A DNA stretch of 64,000 bases from SOIA01 sp964348015. GTDB taxonomy: Bacteria > Acidobacteriota > Aminicenantia > Aminicenantales > Aminicenantaceae. Shown piece by piece: positions 1 to 8,608 of this stretch. The stretch spans positions 1 through 64,000 of the forward strand of contig CAYGBC010000045.1 in the NCBI GenBank assembly GCA_964348015.1, read 5' to 3'. The translations under genes were made by a program, and so were the position numbers. The notes beneath the pieces are model-generated. The model was not told where the DNA came from and did not search any database. It saw nothing but the letters and a program-made list of their open reading frames with translations. How positions within the stretch are numbered: position 1 is the stretch's first letter; every line of letters starts with the position of its first letter.

Positions 1-77
1 GATAACAGCTTACCAGATCATTGAAAAAACCTGCTTGCCACCGACATAAAAATATCAAATTTTGAGCTAAGGTTCCT

Positions 78-1211
78 TTATTCGGAGTAGGCTTTTTCCA
101 GGATTCCCAGGTAATCTGAAACCCCCGCTTCTCTCGGGTTGGAGGGATTCGAGTTATTCTGGAAGGATTTCTCAGCGATCTCGGGAAATTTATCTTTCTC
201 GATGCCCAGGTCCTGGAATGCGGGAATGTTCAAGATTCGGGCCAGCTCCTTGATCAACCGGATCAGCTTTTGAGCAGCGGTTTCCTCATCCGCCTCCTCG
301 ATTCCGGCCAGCAGAGCAATTTCCGCATACCGCCTCTTGACGGCCGGGAGGTTGAACTCCATCACATAGGGAAGAAAGACCGAGTTGGCGACACCATGGG
401 GCGTATCGTAGAGCGAACCCACAGCTTCAGCGATGCAGTGAACTGCCCCGACATCGCTGTTTCCGAATGCCATCCCGGCGATCATGCTGCCCTTCATGAT
501 CATTGTCCGGGCTTCCCTGTCCTCCTTGATGTTCCGGTAAGCTCTCTCGAGTGAATGAATGATCAGGTTCAGCGATTCGCGGGCAAAAATATCGGTCATA
601 AAAGTCGCGGCCTTCACCGTGTACGCCTCTATGGCATGGGTGAGAGCGTCCATCCCGGTCGAAGCGATGAGAGGGGGCGGAAGCGTGATGAGGAGGTCCG
701 GGTCAACGAGGGCCACCGCGGGGAACATGGCGGGCCCTTTGATACTCATCTTGAACAGGCGTTCCGTGTGAGTGACCACGGAAACCCAGGTCACCTCGCT
801 CGCAGTCCCGCAGGTTGTCGGAACAGCAACGACCGGAAGAGGCGGTGTCTTGTATTTTCCTTTGCCTTCAAAATCCTCGATGGCTCCGGGATTGGTAGCG
901 AGCAGCGCGATGGATTTCGCCGCATCCATGGCGCTTCCTCCGCCCAATCCAATGATAACATCGGGTTTCAATTTACGGGCAATCTCCCCGGCCCTGTTCA
1001 CGGTGGTGTGCTTGGGATTCTGCTCGACCTCGTCAAAAACCTGGGTTCCCGGAAACTGGCCGAGGACTTTATCCGCGATGCCTGAGTCGATGATCCCCTT
1101 GTCTGTCACCAGGAAAAGAGTAGGGCGTGTGAAATTCTCCTCGACTATCTCCTTGATCCGAGAAACCATCCCCGAGCCGAAATAGATTCTCGTCGGGACC
1201 TGGAATCTCAT
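78..1211 (-). CDS. Iron-containing (group III) alcohol dehydrogenase
   Basis: A 377-residue Fe-ADH family protein, the usual length, expected to be a cytosolic NAD(P)-dependent alcohol/aldehyde oxidoreductase. The N-terminal dinucleotide-binding half has GGGS at 90-93 and a PTTCGTASEVT segment at 131-141. The metal-binding half has D188 and H192 in MDALTH, plus H258 and H272, matching the four ligands known for FucO (D196, H200, H263, H277). The residue four after the third ligand, a conserved active-site His in FucO (H267), is Glu here (E262). It lies 12 nt downstream of the M28 peptidase gene on the same strand and is probably cotranscribed. An AAGGTG sits upstream of the ATG. The substrate cannot be read from sequence. 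Confidence 0.9.
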   Translation of the reverse strand: MRFQVPTRIYFGSGMVSRIKEIVEENFTRPTLFLVTDKGIIDSGIADKVLGQFPGTQVFDEVEQNPKHTTVNRAGEIARKLKPDVIIGLGGGSAMDAAKSIALLATNPGAIEDFEGKGKYKTPPLPVVAVPTTCGTASEVTWVSVVTHTERLFKMSIKGPAMFPAVALVDPDLLITLPPPLIASTGMDALTHAIEAYTVKAATFMTDIFARESLNLIIHSLERAYRNIKEDREARTMIMKGSMIAGMAFGNSDVGAVHCIAEAVGSLYDTPHGVANSVFLPYVMEFNLPAVKRRYAEIALLAGIEEADEETAAQKLIRLIKELARILNIPAFQDLGIEKDKFPEIAEKSFQNNSNPSNPREAGVSDYLGILEKAYSE

Positions 1212-1223
1212 CCGGAAGACACC

Positions 1224-2741
1224 TTACTTTCTGAAATCCAGCGAATCCTGGTTTGCCATATCCAACACCGCCACAAAGATGAGCTGGGCCATATCTTCAA
1301 GTATCTCGGGAGTGATAGTATCGATGTCGTCTTTGGTGATGTGATAGTAATAGCGAGAACCGTAGACGCCGAAAGAGATCGTGGGCACATCCTTCCACAT
1401 GAACCGGGCCGCGTCCAGCCTCGGACGGGCGATGTTGGAAAAGTACGAAGGTCTGACCAAACGGTGGATGTATTTCTCGTTCGCTTTTTTGATAAATTCC
1501 CAGAATTCAGGAAAATTCTCAGCTGCCAGAGCGCTCACTTTATCCCCGCAGCCGACGCCGTCCATGTTGACAAATCCGATCGTTTTTTCCAGGGGGACAA
1601 CCGGATGGTCACAGTAATACCGAGACCCGACAACACCCTGTTCCTCGGCGCCGAAACCGATGAACAGCACAGAGCGGCGGGGCTTGATCGGGCAGTCATT
1701 CATGGCTTTGGCGATCCCCATCATGACCGCCACAGCGGAAGCGTTGTCGTTCGCTCCGGGCATGAGTTCATAGCAGTAGCCGAGATGGTCCAGATGGCCG
1801 CCGATGATGATCACTTCATCTTTGAGGTCCGGATCAGACCCTTCGTAAATACCGATCAGGTTGTACCCGATGCCGTCCGGATGGTGCTCGGTCGTGTTTT
1901 TTATCGTTACTGTTTTGCCGGTCGAGAATGATTGAGGCTTGAGCGTTTTTCTGATCTTTTTCACGACTTCGCTGTGATTCTTCCCTGTGCCCGCGAACAT
2001 ATCCTCGACCACGACTCTTCCCACATGGGAGTAGATAAAATTCTTGTCATAGGAATTGTTCGGGTTGGAGATCGGGCCGTAGTTGTACAGCATCCCTCTG
2101 GCCCCGTGCTTCACCGCATTCTCGAGCTTGTACTGGTGGAAGGAATAGGGACGCCATTTCTTGAAGAGCTCCGCGTCTGCTCGGGGCGATACCGGCGCCT
2201 CTCTCTCCATCAGGACGATCTTGCCCTTGACGTCCACACCTTTGTAGTCGTCGTATCCCAGCTCAGGGGCTGTGGCTCCGTATCCCACATAGATCACCTC
2301 TGCGGTCACCTCACCCGAACCGGAAGTGGCCCCCGGGATAAACTCGTCTTCATAGCGGTAGTATTTTTTCAGGACCGAATTTTTATACGGAACATGGAGG
2401 TACACTTCACAGTCTTTAAATATCAACGTGTAAGGATTGGGGAACGCCTGGAGGTAAGTGCCTTTATCCCCCGCAGGTTGAATCCCCCACTTCTTGAAAT
2501 GAGACGCCACCCATTTGGCGCTGGCGTTATACTCTTCTGTTCCGGTCAGACGGCCGCCGTATTTATCCAAACACAGCTCTTTCACATACGCGAAGAGCTC
2601 ATGGCTCGAAATGGAATGGAGCGCCTGAACGATCTTCTGCTCATCTGTCAGTTGTACGCGCTGGGCCTGAACAGATAAGGAAAAGGACAGAACGCAATAG
2701 GTCAAAACAACCAGGAACGAAAGCAGTTTCTTGTTTCTCAT
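1224..2741 (-). CDS. Secreted M28-family zinc aminopeptidase with PA domain
   Basis: A 505-residue exported metallopeptidase. Residues 1-26 form a signal peptide (basic start, hydrophobic core, VQAQ end). A protease-associated insert lies around 140-260 and the M28 catalytic domain around 290-490. The di-zinc ligands are all visible: H316 in GGHLDH, D332 in GANDNAS, E366/E367 in GAEEQG, D394 in NMDGVG and H467 in YYYHITKDD. It should remove N-terminal residues from peptides in the periplasm or outside the cell. The ATG is supported by a GAGGAGG ribosome site. It leads the ADH gene and diverges from the CAP gene across only 46 nt. A second M28 enzyme lies at 8877-10364 with similar architecture, so the two are likely paralogues. 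Confidence 0.93.
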   Translation of the reverse strand: MRNKKLLSFLVVLTYCVLSFSLSVQAQRVQLTDEQKIVQALHSISSHELFAYVKELCLDKYGGRLTGTEEYNASAKWVASHFKKWGIQPAGDKGTYLQAFPNPYTLIFKDCEVYLHVPYKNSVLKKYYRYEDEFIPGATSGSGEVTAEVIYVGYGATAPELGYDDYKGVDVKGKIVLMEREAPVSPRADAELFKKWRPYSFHQYKLENAVKHGARGMLYNYGPISNPNNSYDKNFIYSHVGRVVVEDMFAGTGKNHSEVVKKIRKTLKPQSFSTGKTVTIKNTTEHHPDGIGYNLIGIYEGSDPDLKDEVIIIGGHLDHLGYCYELMPGANDNASAVAVMMGIAKAMNDCPIKPRRSVLFIGFGAEEQGVVGSRYYCDHPVVPLEKTIGFVNMDGVGCGDKVSALAAENFPEFWEFIKKANEKYIHRLVRPSYFSNIARPRLDAARFMWKDVPTISFGVYGSRYYYHITKDDIDTITPEILEDMAQLIFVAVLDMANQDSLDFRK

Positions 2742-2787
2742 CTAAACCTCCTCTTCACTTTTTCTCTCTTTATGTTAAGATAAATCT

Positions 2788-3669
2788 TTGAAATGTAAAG
2801 CGAAAATAATGAAACGCGTGAAAAGAGCGTCCAGGATTTTCTCATTTCTCTTTTTGCTGGTCTTTCTCCTTATCAAGATTCCACTCTCCACTCCCCAGGA
2901 AGAACTCCCATCGGAAAAAAAGGACCTTGAATTCCTCGAACAAAGGCTTTTCGAGCTGACCAATAGAGAAAGGCAGAGACGAGATCTTCGCAGGGTCAGT
3001 TTTTCGCGTGACTTGAGCCAACTTGCCCGCGAACACAGCCGCGATATGGCCACAAACGGGAGGATCTCCCACTCCTCCACAGATGGAAGATCCTACATGG
3101 ACCGTCTTGTGGACGCGAGGTTCTACTTTATTGCGATAGGAGAGAACGTCGCCTTCAGCAGCAAGTTCGAACCGGAAGGCATTCACGAAGGTCTTATGGA
3201 AAGTCCCGGACATAAAGAGAACATACTCGACCCGGCTTTCGACGAGGTCGGTATCGGCGCAGTCCTGAATAAAGACAAAGGCTACTTCGTCACACAGGAT
3301 TTCCGCAGGGCTCCGGTGCTCCGGGATGCCCGGCAGGTGGAAAGGGAGATCAAGAGAGACATCAACGAACTCCGGCGCAGGAGCCGTCTTCCTTCTCTGT
3401 ATTCCTCTTCAGACGCAGACAAGTATGCGCTCGAATGTTCCAAGAATATGATCGAAAAAAAGGCCCCGCCTCCGATGCCGGATCAATTTCGCGCCGTCCA
3501 GTACCACTTCATCACATCCCCAGCGCTGGAGGGCATCCAAAAGATCTACGCGGATAAAGTCATTGAGGTGCGCTTTAACGCCGTGGGACTGGGCGTGACG
3601 TTTGCCCGGAACGAGCAGTATCCCGGCGGATGTTACTTCATTGCGCTCCTTCTTTTTCCTGAGATATAA
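2788..3669 (+). CDS. Exported CAP/SCP-domain protein
   Basis: A 293-residue protein with an N-terminal hydrophobic signal/anchor (about residues 18-31) and a CAP (SCP/PR-1) domain around 50-175. CAP hallmarks visible are an LFELTNRERQRR helix, HSRDMA, ISHSS, GENVAF and the SPGHKENIL segment. The C-terminal 110 residues are a less obvious extension. CAP proteins are extracytoplasmic and mostly lack a defined enzyme activity in bacteria. The first ATG has no clear ribosome site; an alternative start seven codons later (2809) would give an equally good signal sequence. It is followed 21 nt later by the exported alanine racemase, so the two may be cotranscribed envelope genes. Confidence 0.85.
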   Translation: MKCKAKIMKRVKRASRIFSFLFLLVFLLIKIPLSTPQEELPSEKKDLEFLEQRLFELTNRERQRRDLRRVSFSRDLSQLAREHSRDMATNGRISHSSTDGRSYMDRLVDARFYFIAIGENVAFSSKFEPEGIHEGLMESPGHKENILDPAFDEVGIGAVLNKDKGYFVTQDFRRAPVLRDARQVEREIKRDINELRRRSRLPSLYSSSDADKYALECSKNMIEKKAPPPMPDQFRAVQYHFITSPALEGIQKIYADKVIEVRFNAVGLGVTFARNEQYPGGCYFIALLLFPEI

Positions 3670-3690
3670 CGCTAACCAAGGAGAAATACA

Positions 3691-4917
3691 ATGAATCCGA
3701 TATCCAGAAGGGCTTTTTTGTTTTTTGCGGGAATGGGATCCGCATCACTCTTTGCCCGCAGACTTGAAGGTCACCCTCCCTCACAGAAAGAGCCCGCGGA
3801 ATCCAGTTCAAACCTCTCTTCTGACCCATGGATCGAACTCAATCTGGACCACATGACCTGGAACCTCGGCCAAATCAGAAAAACGGCCCGAGTGAAGGTC
3901 ATGGCTGTGATCAAAGCGAACGCCTACGGTCACGGTCTGGTCGAGGTGGGAAAACACCTGGAGAGAGCGGGTATCGACTTTCTGATGGTCGGCAAACTCC
4001 AAGAAGCTCTCCAGCTCAGGAAGAAGGGTGTTTCCACTCCGATCCTCAACTTCGGGCCCTTCAGCCGCGCAGACGCAGAAAAAATCATCCGGCATGAAAT
4101 TTCCCAATCTGTATTCGATGAAAAAATCAAAGACCTCAGCGATGCCGGGATTAAAATCGGGAAAAAAGCCAGAGTTCATATTCACGTGGATACGGGTATG
4201 GGGCGGATGGGGATCTCTTACAGAGAGGCCTGGCCGTTTGTCCGAAGTACTGCCTCATTGAAAGGCATCTATATCGAAGGGATCTCCACAGCTCTGACTG
4301 AAGATGATGATTTTGACCGGGAACAGATGGACAGATTTCTCAGCCTTTGTCAAAAGGCCGCTAAAAACAACATTTCAGTGGGATTGAGGCATGCGGCCAG
4401 CAGCGATGGAGTCCTCGACCTGCCCTCCTCCCATCTCGACATGGTGAGACCCGGGATCGCGCTCTACGGTTATTACCCCTCGGAAAAAACCCAAAATGAA
4501 GACCGGCTCGGCCTGAAGCCCGTCCTCCAGCTCAAGAGCCGCGTCGTGGCTGTCAAGACTCTGCGTCCGGGAGATTCTGTCTCTTACCACCGCAAATACA
4601 CGGCCCGGAAAAGAGAAAAGATCGCTATCATCTCCATTGGTTACTCGGACGGTTACCCGCCCAATGTGGTCGGTAAAGCCTCGGTCCTGATTCAGGGGAA
4701 AAAGCACCCTCTGATCGCCGCGGTCACAGCCAATCACTGCGCAGCGCTTCTGGAGAAAAGCTCCGCAGTCGCCAACGGCGATGAAGCCGTACTCCTCGGC
4801 TCTCAAGGAGAAGAAAAAATCACTGCGGATGAGATGGCCGGATGGGCCGGAATCTCCGCCTACAAGATACTGATCGGCCTCAACCCTCTCCTTCCGAGAA
4901 CAATCATCAAAGATTAA
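3691..4917 (+). CDS. alr: Alanine racemase family protein with twin-arginine signal
   Basis: A 408-residue fold-type III PLP racemase. The PLP lysine is K75 in AVIKANAYGHG and the catalytic tyrosine is Y318 in SIGYSDGY, so the active site is intact. A VHIHVDTGMGRMG segment and a C-terminal beta domain are also present. The unusual part is the first 40 residues: SRRAFLFFAGMGSASL resembles a twin-arginine export signal (S-R-R-x-F-L), followed by a Ser/Pro-rich linker before the racemase fold begins at about 46. That suggests a folded, PLP-loaded enzyme exported to the periplasm, like known broad-spectrum racemases, rather than the cytosolic Alr supplying D-Ala. Whether it acts on Ala, Ser or other amino acids is unclear. 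Ribosome site AAGGAG precedes the ATG. Confidence 0.88.
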   Translation: MNPISRRAFLFFAGMGSASLFARRLEGHPPSQKEPAESSSNLSSDPWIELNLDHMTWNLGQIRKTARVKVMAVIKANAYGHGLVEVGKHLERAGIDFLMVGKLQEALQLRKKGVSTPILNFGPFSRADAEKIIRHEISQSVFDEKIKDLSDAGIKIGKKARVHIHVDTGMGRMGISYREAWPFVRSTASLKGIYIEGISTALTEDDDFDREQMDRFLSLCQKAAKNNISVGLRHAASSDGVLDLPSSHLDMVRPGIALYGYYPSEKTQNEDRLGLKPVLQLKSRVVAVKTLRPGDSVSYHRKYTARKREKIAIISIGYSDGYPPNVVGKASVLIQGKKHPLIAAVTANHCAALLEKSSAVANGDEAVLLGSQGEEKITADEMAGWAGISAYKILIGLNPLLPRTIIKD

Positions 4918-4940
4918 TGAATTCCGAGTCATTCTTCGTG

Positions 4941-5234
4941 TCATTGCGAGGAACGAAGTGACGTGGCAATCCTGTATGGAATATTCTTTGTCATTGCGAG
5001 CCTGCGTGGCAATCCCATAAGAAGGATGGGATGGATTAAAAGTGCGAGGAGAGGTGGAATTCCTTCGATTTGCTCGGAATAGGCTCGGCAATCTCATCGT
5101 CTTGGTGCCATTGCGAGGAACGAAGTGACGTGGCAATCTCATAGAAAAAATATATCTATTTTTACGGGATTGCCACACTGCGTTCGCAATGACACAAGGA
5201 TGAGATTGCCAGGCTAGTCTCGCAATGACACCAT
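4941..5234. repeat. Cluster of TCATTGCGAG...GGCAATCTC palindromic repeats
   Basis: The gap between the racemase and cyclophilin genes is filled by direct and inverted copies of a unit running TCATTGCGAG, a variable CGAAGTGACG-like centre, then TGGCAATCTC. Forward copies are at 4941-4972, 4991-5016 and 5107-5142, inverted copies at 5166-5194 and 5200-5233, with a degraded copy at 5041-5096. The 91-bp part at 5105-5195 is a full two-arm element (see separate entry). No coding sequence is credible here. Confidence 0.85.
5105..5195. repeat. Two-arm MITE-like palindrome, copy A
   Basis: A left arm GTGCCATTGCGAGG...GGCAATCTCAT and a right arm GGGATTGCCAC...CGCAATGACAC form a long imperfect inverted repeat around an AT-rich centre (ATAGAAAAAATATATC). 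Near-identical organisation recurs at 8694-8784 and 46579-46672, including the AT centre, so the unit appears to have spread as one piece. Confidence 0.75.
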
Positions 5235-5271
5235 GGATACAATATCGTTATTGATTATGGCAATAAAATGA

Positions 5272-5322
5272 GAAAAAGGGGAAAGGCTACTTTATTGAAA
5301 AAAGTAGCCTGTCCCTTTTTTC
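5272..5322. repeat. GGGGA(C)AGGCTACTTTT hairpin repeat
   Basis: An inverted repeat: AAAAAGGGGAAAGGCTACTTT pairs with AAAGTAGCCTGTCCCTTTTTT around a short loop. It ends in a T-run, so it could stop transcription. The same GGGGACAGGCTRCTTTTT core recurs at 18188-18297 and 58801-58852, so it belongs to a dispersed family. Confidence 0.7.
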
Positions 5323-5323
5323 G

Positions 5324-5352
5324 TTGATTTGGGGTATCAATTCTGATATTTT
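5324..5352 (+). promoter_or_regulatory. Putative promoter of the cyclophilin gene
   Basis: TTGATT at 5324-5329 and TATTTT at 5347-5352 are separated by 17 nt, the geometry seen at other promoters in this window. The predicted start would leave a leader of about 35 nt containing the AAGGAGG ribosome site. Confidence 0.4.
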
Positions 5353-5393
5353 GATTCTGCCGATCCTGAGGCAAATTTTTCAAGGAGGCGTCG

Positions 5394-5981
5394 ATGTTGA
5401 AAAAAATCCTGACTCTCATTTCGATCCTGGGATGGCTCACAGCTCTGCCAGCCATGAGTCCTGGCAGTGATGGCAATCCCAAAGTTCTGATCAAAACCAC
5501 CAAGGGCGATATTATTGTCGAGCTTTTTCCTGACAAGGCTCCGATCACTGTAAAAAACTTCCTGTCCTATGTGGATGAGAAATTCTACGACGGCACCATA
5601 TTCCACCGCGTGTGGAAAGGTTTCATGATCCAGGCAGGGGGGATATCCGCAGATCTGAAAGCAAAGCCGACGAAGCCTCCGATAAAGAACGAGGCGACAA
5701 ACGGGTTGAGCAACACAAAAGGAACGATCGCCATGGGGCGGGGGAATCCCATACACAGCATCACCAGCCATTTCTTCATCAATCAAGTGAACAACTCCGC
5801 GGGATTAGACCACCGGAACAACACACCCGAAGGCTATGGCTACCCTGTGTTCGGAAAAGTCATCAGCGGGATGGATGTGGTGAATGCGATCGCTAACGGA
5901 AAAACGATGACCAAACAGGGCCTGGAACATTTCCCAAGAGAACCTGTCACTATCATCTCCATCCGGCGGATACAGGAATAA
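5394..5981 (+). CDS. Exported cyclophilin-type peptidyl-prolyl isomerase
   Basis: A 195-residue single-domain cyclophilin. A signal peptide of about 20 residues (LKKILTLISILGWLTALPA) places it in the periplasm, where it would assist proline isomerisation during folding. Cyclophilin landmarks visible are FHRVWKGFMIQAGG (the FHR catalytic Arg and F/M/Q pocket), GTIAMGR, SHFFIN and GYPVFGKVISGMDVV. The length after signal removal fits the short bacterial PpiA/B type. AAGGAGGCG eight bases before the ATG supports the start. It lies alone between two intergenic stretches rich in repeats. Confidence 0.93.
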   Translation: MLKKILTLISILGWLTALPAMSPGSDGNPKVLIKTTKGDIIVELFPDKAPITVKNFLSYVDEKFYDGTIFHRVWKGFMIQAGGISADLKAKPTKPPIKNEATNGLSNTKGTIAMGRGNPIHSITSHFFINQVNNSAGLDHRNNTPEGYGYPVFGKVISGMDVVNAIANGKTMTKQGLEHFPREPVTIISIRRIQE

Positions 5982-6053
5982 AAAGATTTCTGTCTTAATC
6001 AAAAATCGAGAATTGTGTGAAGCCTCGAGCTTCTGCAGGCCGGCCAGGGCAAA

Positions 6054-6254
6054 ATGATATTTGCTTTTATTCATCTCTTTCTTCTCCTCGGTATCATAAT
6101 CTTAGCCTTCTACTCACTTTTCCAGGGAAACCTCCTGCGGTTTGCCCTCATCATCGGACTGCTCATTGTGTATTACTTCCTCGCCCTCCACAAAAACGTC
6201 CTCGAGGAAATACAAAGAAAAAAGAAAAAAAAGAGGAAGAAAAAAAAGAAATAA
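6054..6254 (+). CDS. Small two-helix membrane protein with poly-lysine tail
   Basis: A 66-residue open frame, not recognised as a family. It has two hydrophobic segments (about residues 3-22 and 27-46) joined by a short QGNLLR turn, then HKNVLEEIQRK and about a dozen Lys/Arg residues to the stop. The strongly basic tail fits a cytoplasmic C-terminus and a hairpin topology. No good ribosome site is visible, only an AGGGC upstream. It ends 16 nt before the DUF3800 gene and might be translationally linked to it. The alternative is that the A-rich tail is chance and the frame is not translated. Confidence 0.5.
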   Translation: MIFAFIHLFLLLGIIILAFYSLFQGNLLRFALIIGLLIVYYFLALHKNVLEEIQRKKKKKRKKKKK

Positions 6255-6270
6255 AGGAACCCCCGCTTTC

Positions 6271-7149
6271 ATGCCTGTCTATTTCGCCTTCTCGGATGAA
6301 TCAGGAAAATACAAAAAGGAACGGACTGACAAGTTCATCTCCAAAAATCCTTTTTACTGCCGTGCAGCCGTTCTCCTGGAAGCCCAGGATTGGATCAGGC
6401 TCAACGCAGAATTCCACAGCCTCAAAAAAAGCATGCTGCAGGTCAATCCCCAACAAGAAGTGAAATGGTCCTACATCTGGTCGCTGTTCAAACATTCCCA
6501 GAAAAAAGAGCCCGTTCCCAAAAATAAGCCGTACTTTATCCTTCGCAACCACTCTCTCGACAGGCTTGTCGACTTCATAAGGTGGACTCTCCAGCTTCTC
6601 AACGAATGCCCGAGCAGCCGCGTCCTCTTCACACTCACTTTCAACGAGAGGACACAAACAAAGCCCCTGGAAACCAAGGAAATTTTAAAACTCCACATCC
6701 ATCACTGCCTGAAGGTCATCGAAGAGGAAATCCGCGTCATACCCGAAAGCGTGTGCGTTCTTTTTCTGAATCGGGAGGAACCTGCTCTGGAAAAGCATCT
6801 CAAAGAAGCTCTTTCTGAGATCTATGAGGAAGGCCGCCCACCAAGATTCCCTCACATCAAAGACAGCCTCGATTTCGAATACTTCACGCAGAGTTTTGGC
6901 AGCCAGCTTGCAGACTACTGCGCGGGAGTGTTCAACGGATGCTGCCGCCTCTATCCGCAGAGCATCGACCTTTTCCGGCATCAGATCTGGCCGAGGATCA
7001 TCAGGAAAAAGGATGACGTGTGGGGTTCGGGAATCACCGAACTCCCCGAAGGCGAAAAAAACAGAGCCTTCTTGAAAAGCATTCTCGATAAAGCTATCTC
7101 AGCCCAGGAAAAAGACTACCGTATCAGCCTGGATAAACAGATCAAATAA
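6271..7149 (+). CDS. DUF3800 domain protein
   Basis: A 292-residue protein. The start is placed at the ATG giving MPVYFAFSDESGKY because the DUF3800 motif FSDESG belongs at the extreme N-terminus; the open frame extends upstream but only through sequence overlapping the small membrane protein. The C-terminal family signature (QSFGSQLADYCAGVF) is at about 205-220 of this product, with conserved Asp residues. DUF3800 proteins are thought to be RNase H-fold nucleases and are sometimes found near defence or mobile genes; no activity is proven for this one. AAAGGA lies 15-20 nt upstream. Neighbours (small membrane protein, amino-acid symporter) give no clear functional link. Confidence 0.8.
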   Translation: MPVYFAFSDESGKYKKERTDKFISKNPFYCRAAVLLEAQDWIRLNAEFHSLKKSMLQVNPQQEVKWSYIWSLFKHSQKKEPVPKNKPYFILRNHSLDRLVDFIRWTLQLLNECPSSRVLFTLTFNERTQTKPLETKEILKLHIHHCLKVIEEEIRVIPESVCVLFLNREEPALEKHLKEALSEIYEEGRPPRFPHIKDSLDFEYFTQSFGSQLADYCAGVFNGCCRLYPQSIDLFRHQIWPRIIRKKDDVWGSGITELPEGEKNRAFLKSILDKAISAQEKDYRISLDKQIK

Positions 7150-7157
7150 TAAAAGCC

Positions 7158-8534
7158 ATGGATTTATTCGAGCGTTCCATACGCCTCCTCGGGGATATAG
7201 TCTGGGGTCCGCATATGCTCATCCTTCTCCTCGGGACTGGCATCTATCTCACCATCCGGTTTCGGTTTGTCCAGCTGCGCCGCTTCGGGCTATCGTTCCG
7301 CCTGCTTCTCGGCAACAGGGATTTCGGTGAAAGCGCAAAGGAACGCAGAGGAGACATTTCTCCTTTCCAGGCGTTAGCCGCATCACTGGCCGCGGTCATC
7401 GGGAACGGAAATATCGCCGGAGTCTGTACAGCCATTGCCATGGGAGGACCCGGGGCGGTATTCTGGATGTGGCTTGCCGCTTTTTTCGGAATGGCCACAA
7501 AAGTGGCGGAAGCTGTCCTCGGCCAGAAATTCAAAATCACAGCGCCAGACGGGACGATCAAGGGCGGCCCGATGTATTACATAAGCCAGGGGCTGGGGCT
7601 TCCCTGGCTGGCGGGAATCTTCGCTTTTTTCATGGGCTGTAAGCCGCTTTTTTCCACCACGTCCATCCAGTCCAACTCGGTTGCCCTGGTCCTGAGGACG
7701 CAGCTCGGCATCGAGCCCTGGATCACGGGTTTAGGCCTGGCTGTCTTGACCTGGCTGGTCATCATCGGCGGGATCAAATCCATCGCCCGAGTCGCAGAAA
7801 TCCTGAGCCCGATCATGGTCTTCCTGTACATCGCGGGCGCTCTGATCACCATCACCCTCTTTTACGACAAAATTCCCGATGCCCTCTCTCTCATTTTCGT
7901 GGGCGCGTTCAAACCCTCTGCTGTAACCGGAGGAGTCGCGGGCATGACCATCCGGAATGCCATCCGGTACGGATTTTCCAGGGGGGCCTATTCCAACGAA
8001 GCCGGGACAGGGACAGCGGGGGTTTTTCATGCCTCAGCCAAGACCAGCGAGCCGGTGAGACAGGGACTCATCGCCTCCCTGGATGTGTTCATAGACACAC
8101 TCGTCATCTGCACTCTCACGGCTCTGACGGTCCTGGTGACGGGCGTCTGGAATCAAGGAATCACCAGTACCGAGATGACAGCCGAGGCGTTTAACGCGGC
8201 AATTCCCTGGGTTGGAGGATTGATCGTGGCGGTCAGCTCTTTCCTCTTCGGATATTCCAGCTTAATCGCTGTTCCCTACTATGGAGAGATCTCTTTCAGC
8301 TATCTCCTGGGTTCATGGATCAAGTGGCCCTTCCGGTGGATCTTCTGTATAGTGATCTTTATCGGCGCCACGATGAAAGTCGAAGAAGCCTGGTCGATCG
8401 GAGACGTGTTCAACGGCATGATGGCCTCGACGAACCTGATCGGATTGATCGCGTTGGCCGGCCTGGCGGCGGTTTCGGTCAAGAGTTATTTAAAAAAGAT
8501 AGATAGTACAAAATCAAGCCATTTTTCAAAATAA
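7158..8534 (+). CDS. Sodium:alanine symporter (AGCS family)
   Basis: A 458-residue inner-membrane transporter with about ten hydrophobic helices, the usual AGCS size. Signature regions are visible: PFQALAASLAAVIGNGNIAGV near residues 70-90 and GFSRGAYSNEAGTGTA near 272-288, followed by HASAKT and the DVFIDTLVICTLTAL helix. The family imports alanine or glycine with Na+. It starts eight nt after the DUF3800 stop with only a weak ribosome site (AATAATAAAAGCC), so translational coupling is likely. The encoded function is consistent with a peptide- and amino-acid-using lifestyle, given the two secreted aminopeptidases nearby, but that link is inference. Confidence 0.93.
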   Translation: MDLFERSIRLLGDIVWGPHMLILLLGTGIYLTIRFRFVQLRRFGLSFRLLLGNRDFGESAKERRGDISPFQALAASLAAVIGNGNIAGVCTAIAMGGPGAVFWMWLAAFFGMATKVAEAVLGQKFKITAPDGTIKGGPMYYISQGLGLPWLAGIFAFFMGCKPLFSTTSIQSNSVALVLRTQLGIEPWITGLGLAVLTWLVIIGGIKSIARVAEILSPIMVFLYIAGALITITLFYDKIPDALSLIFVGAFKPSAVTGGVAGMTIRNAIRYGFSRGAYSNEAGTGTAGVFHASAKTSEPVRQGLIASLDVFIDTLVICTLTALTVLVTGVWNQGITSTEMTAEAFNAAIPWVGGLIVAVSSFLFGYSSLIAVPYYGEISFSYLLGSWIKWPFRWIFCIVIFIGATMKVEEAWSIGDVFNGMMASTNLIGLIALAGLAAVSVKSYLKKIDSTKSSHFSK

Positions 8535-8608
8535 CGCAATGTTGGCGAAATTCATTATTACGTATAATCATGAAAGGAAATGCGTGAATGGCGAGTCGAT
8601 ACCACCGG

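Noticed and set aside
4375..5178. Open frames running through the TCATTGCGAG repeats, reading CHCERSVAIS-like or SLRVKRGN-like peptides (also near 8568-9467, 36949-37249 and 37545-37916)
   Set aside because: They are translations of the repeats, recur in several frames, and have no ribosome site or folded-protein character.
4941..5234. CRISPR array
   Set aside because: Units are inverted as well as direct, unequally spaced, and there are no uniform spacers or cas genes.
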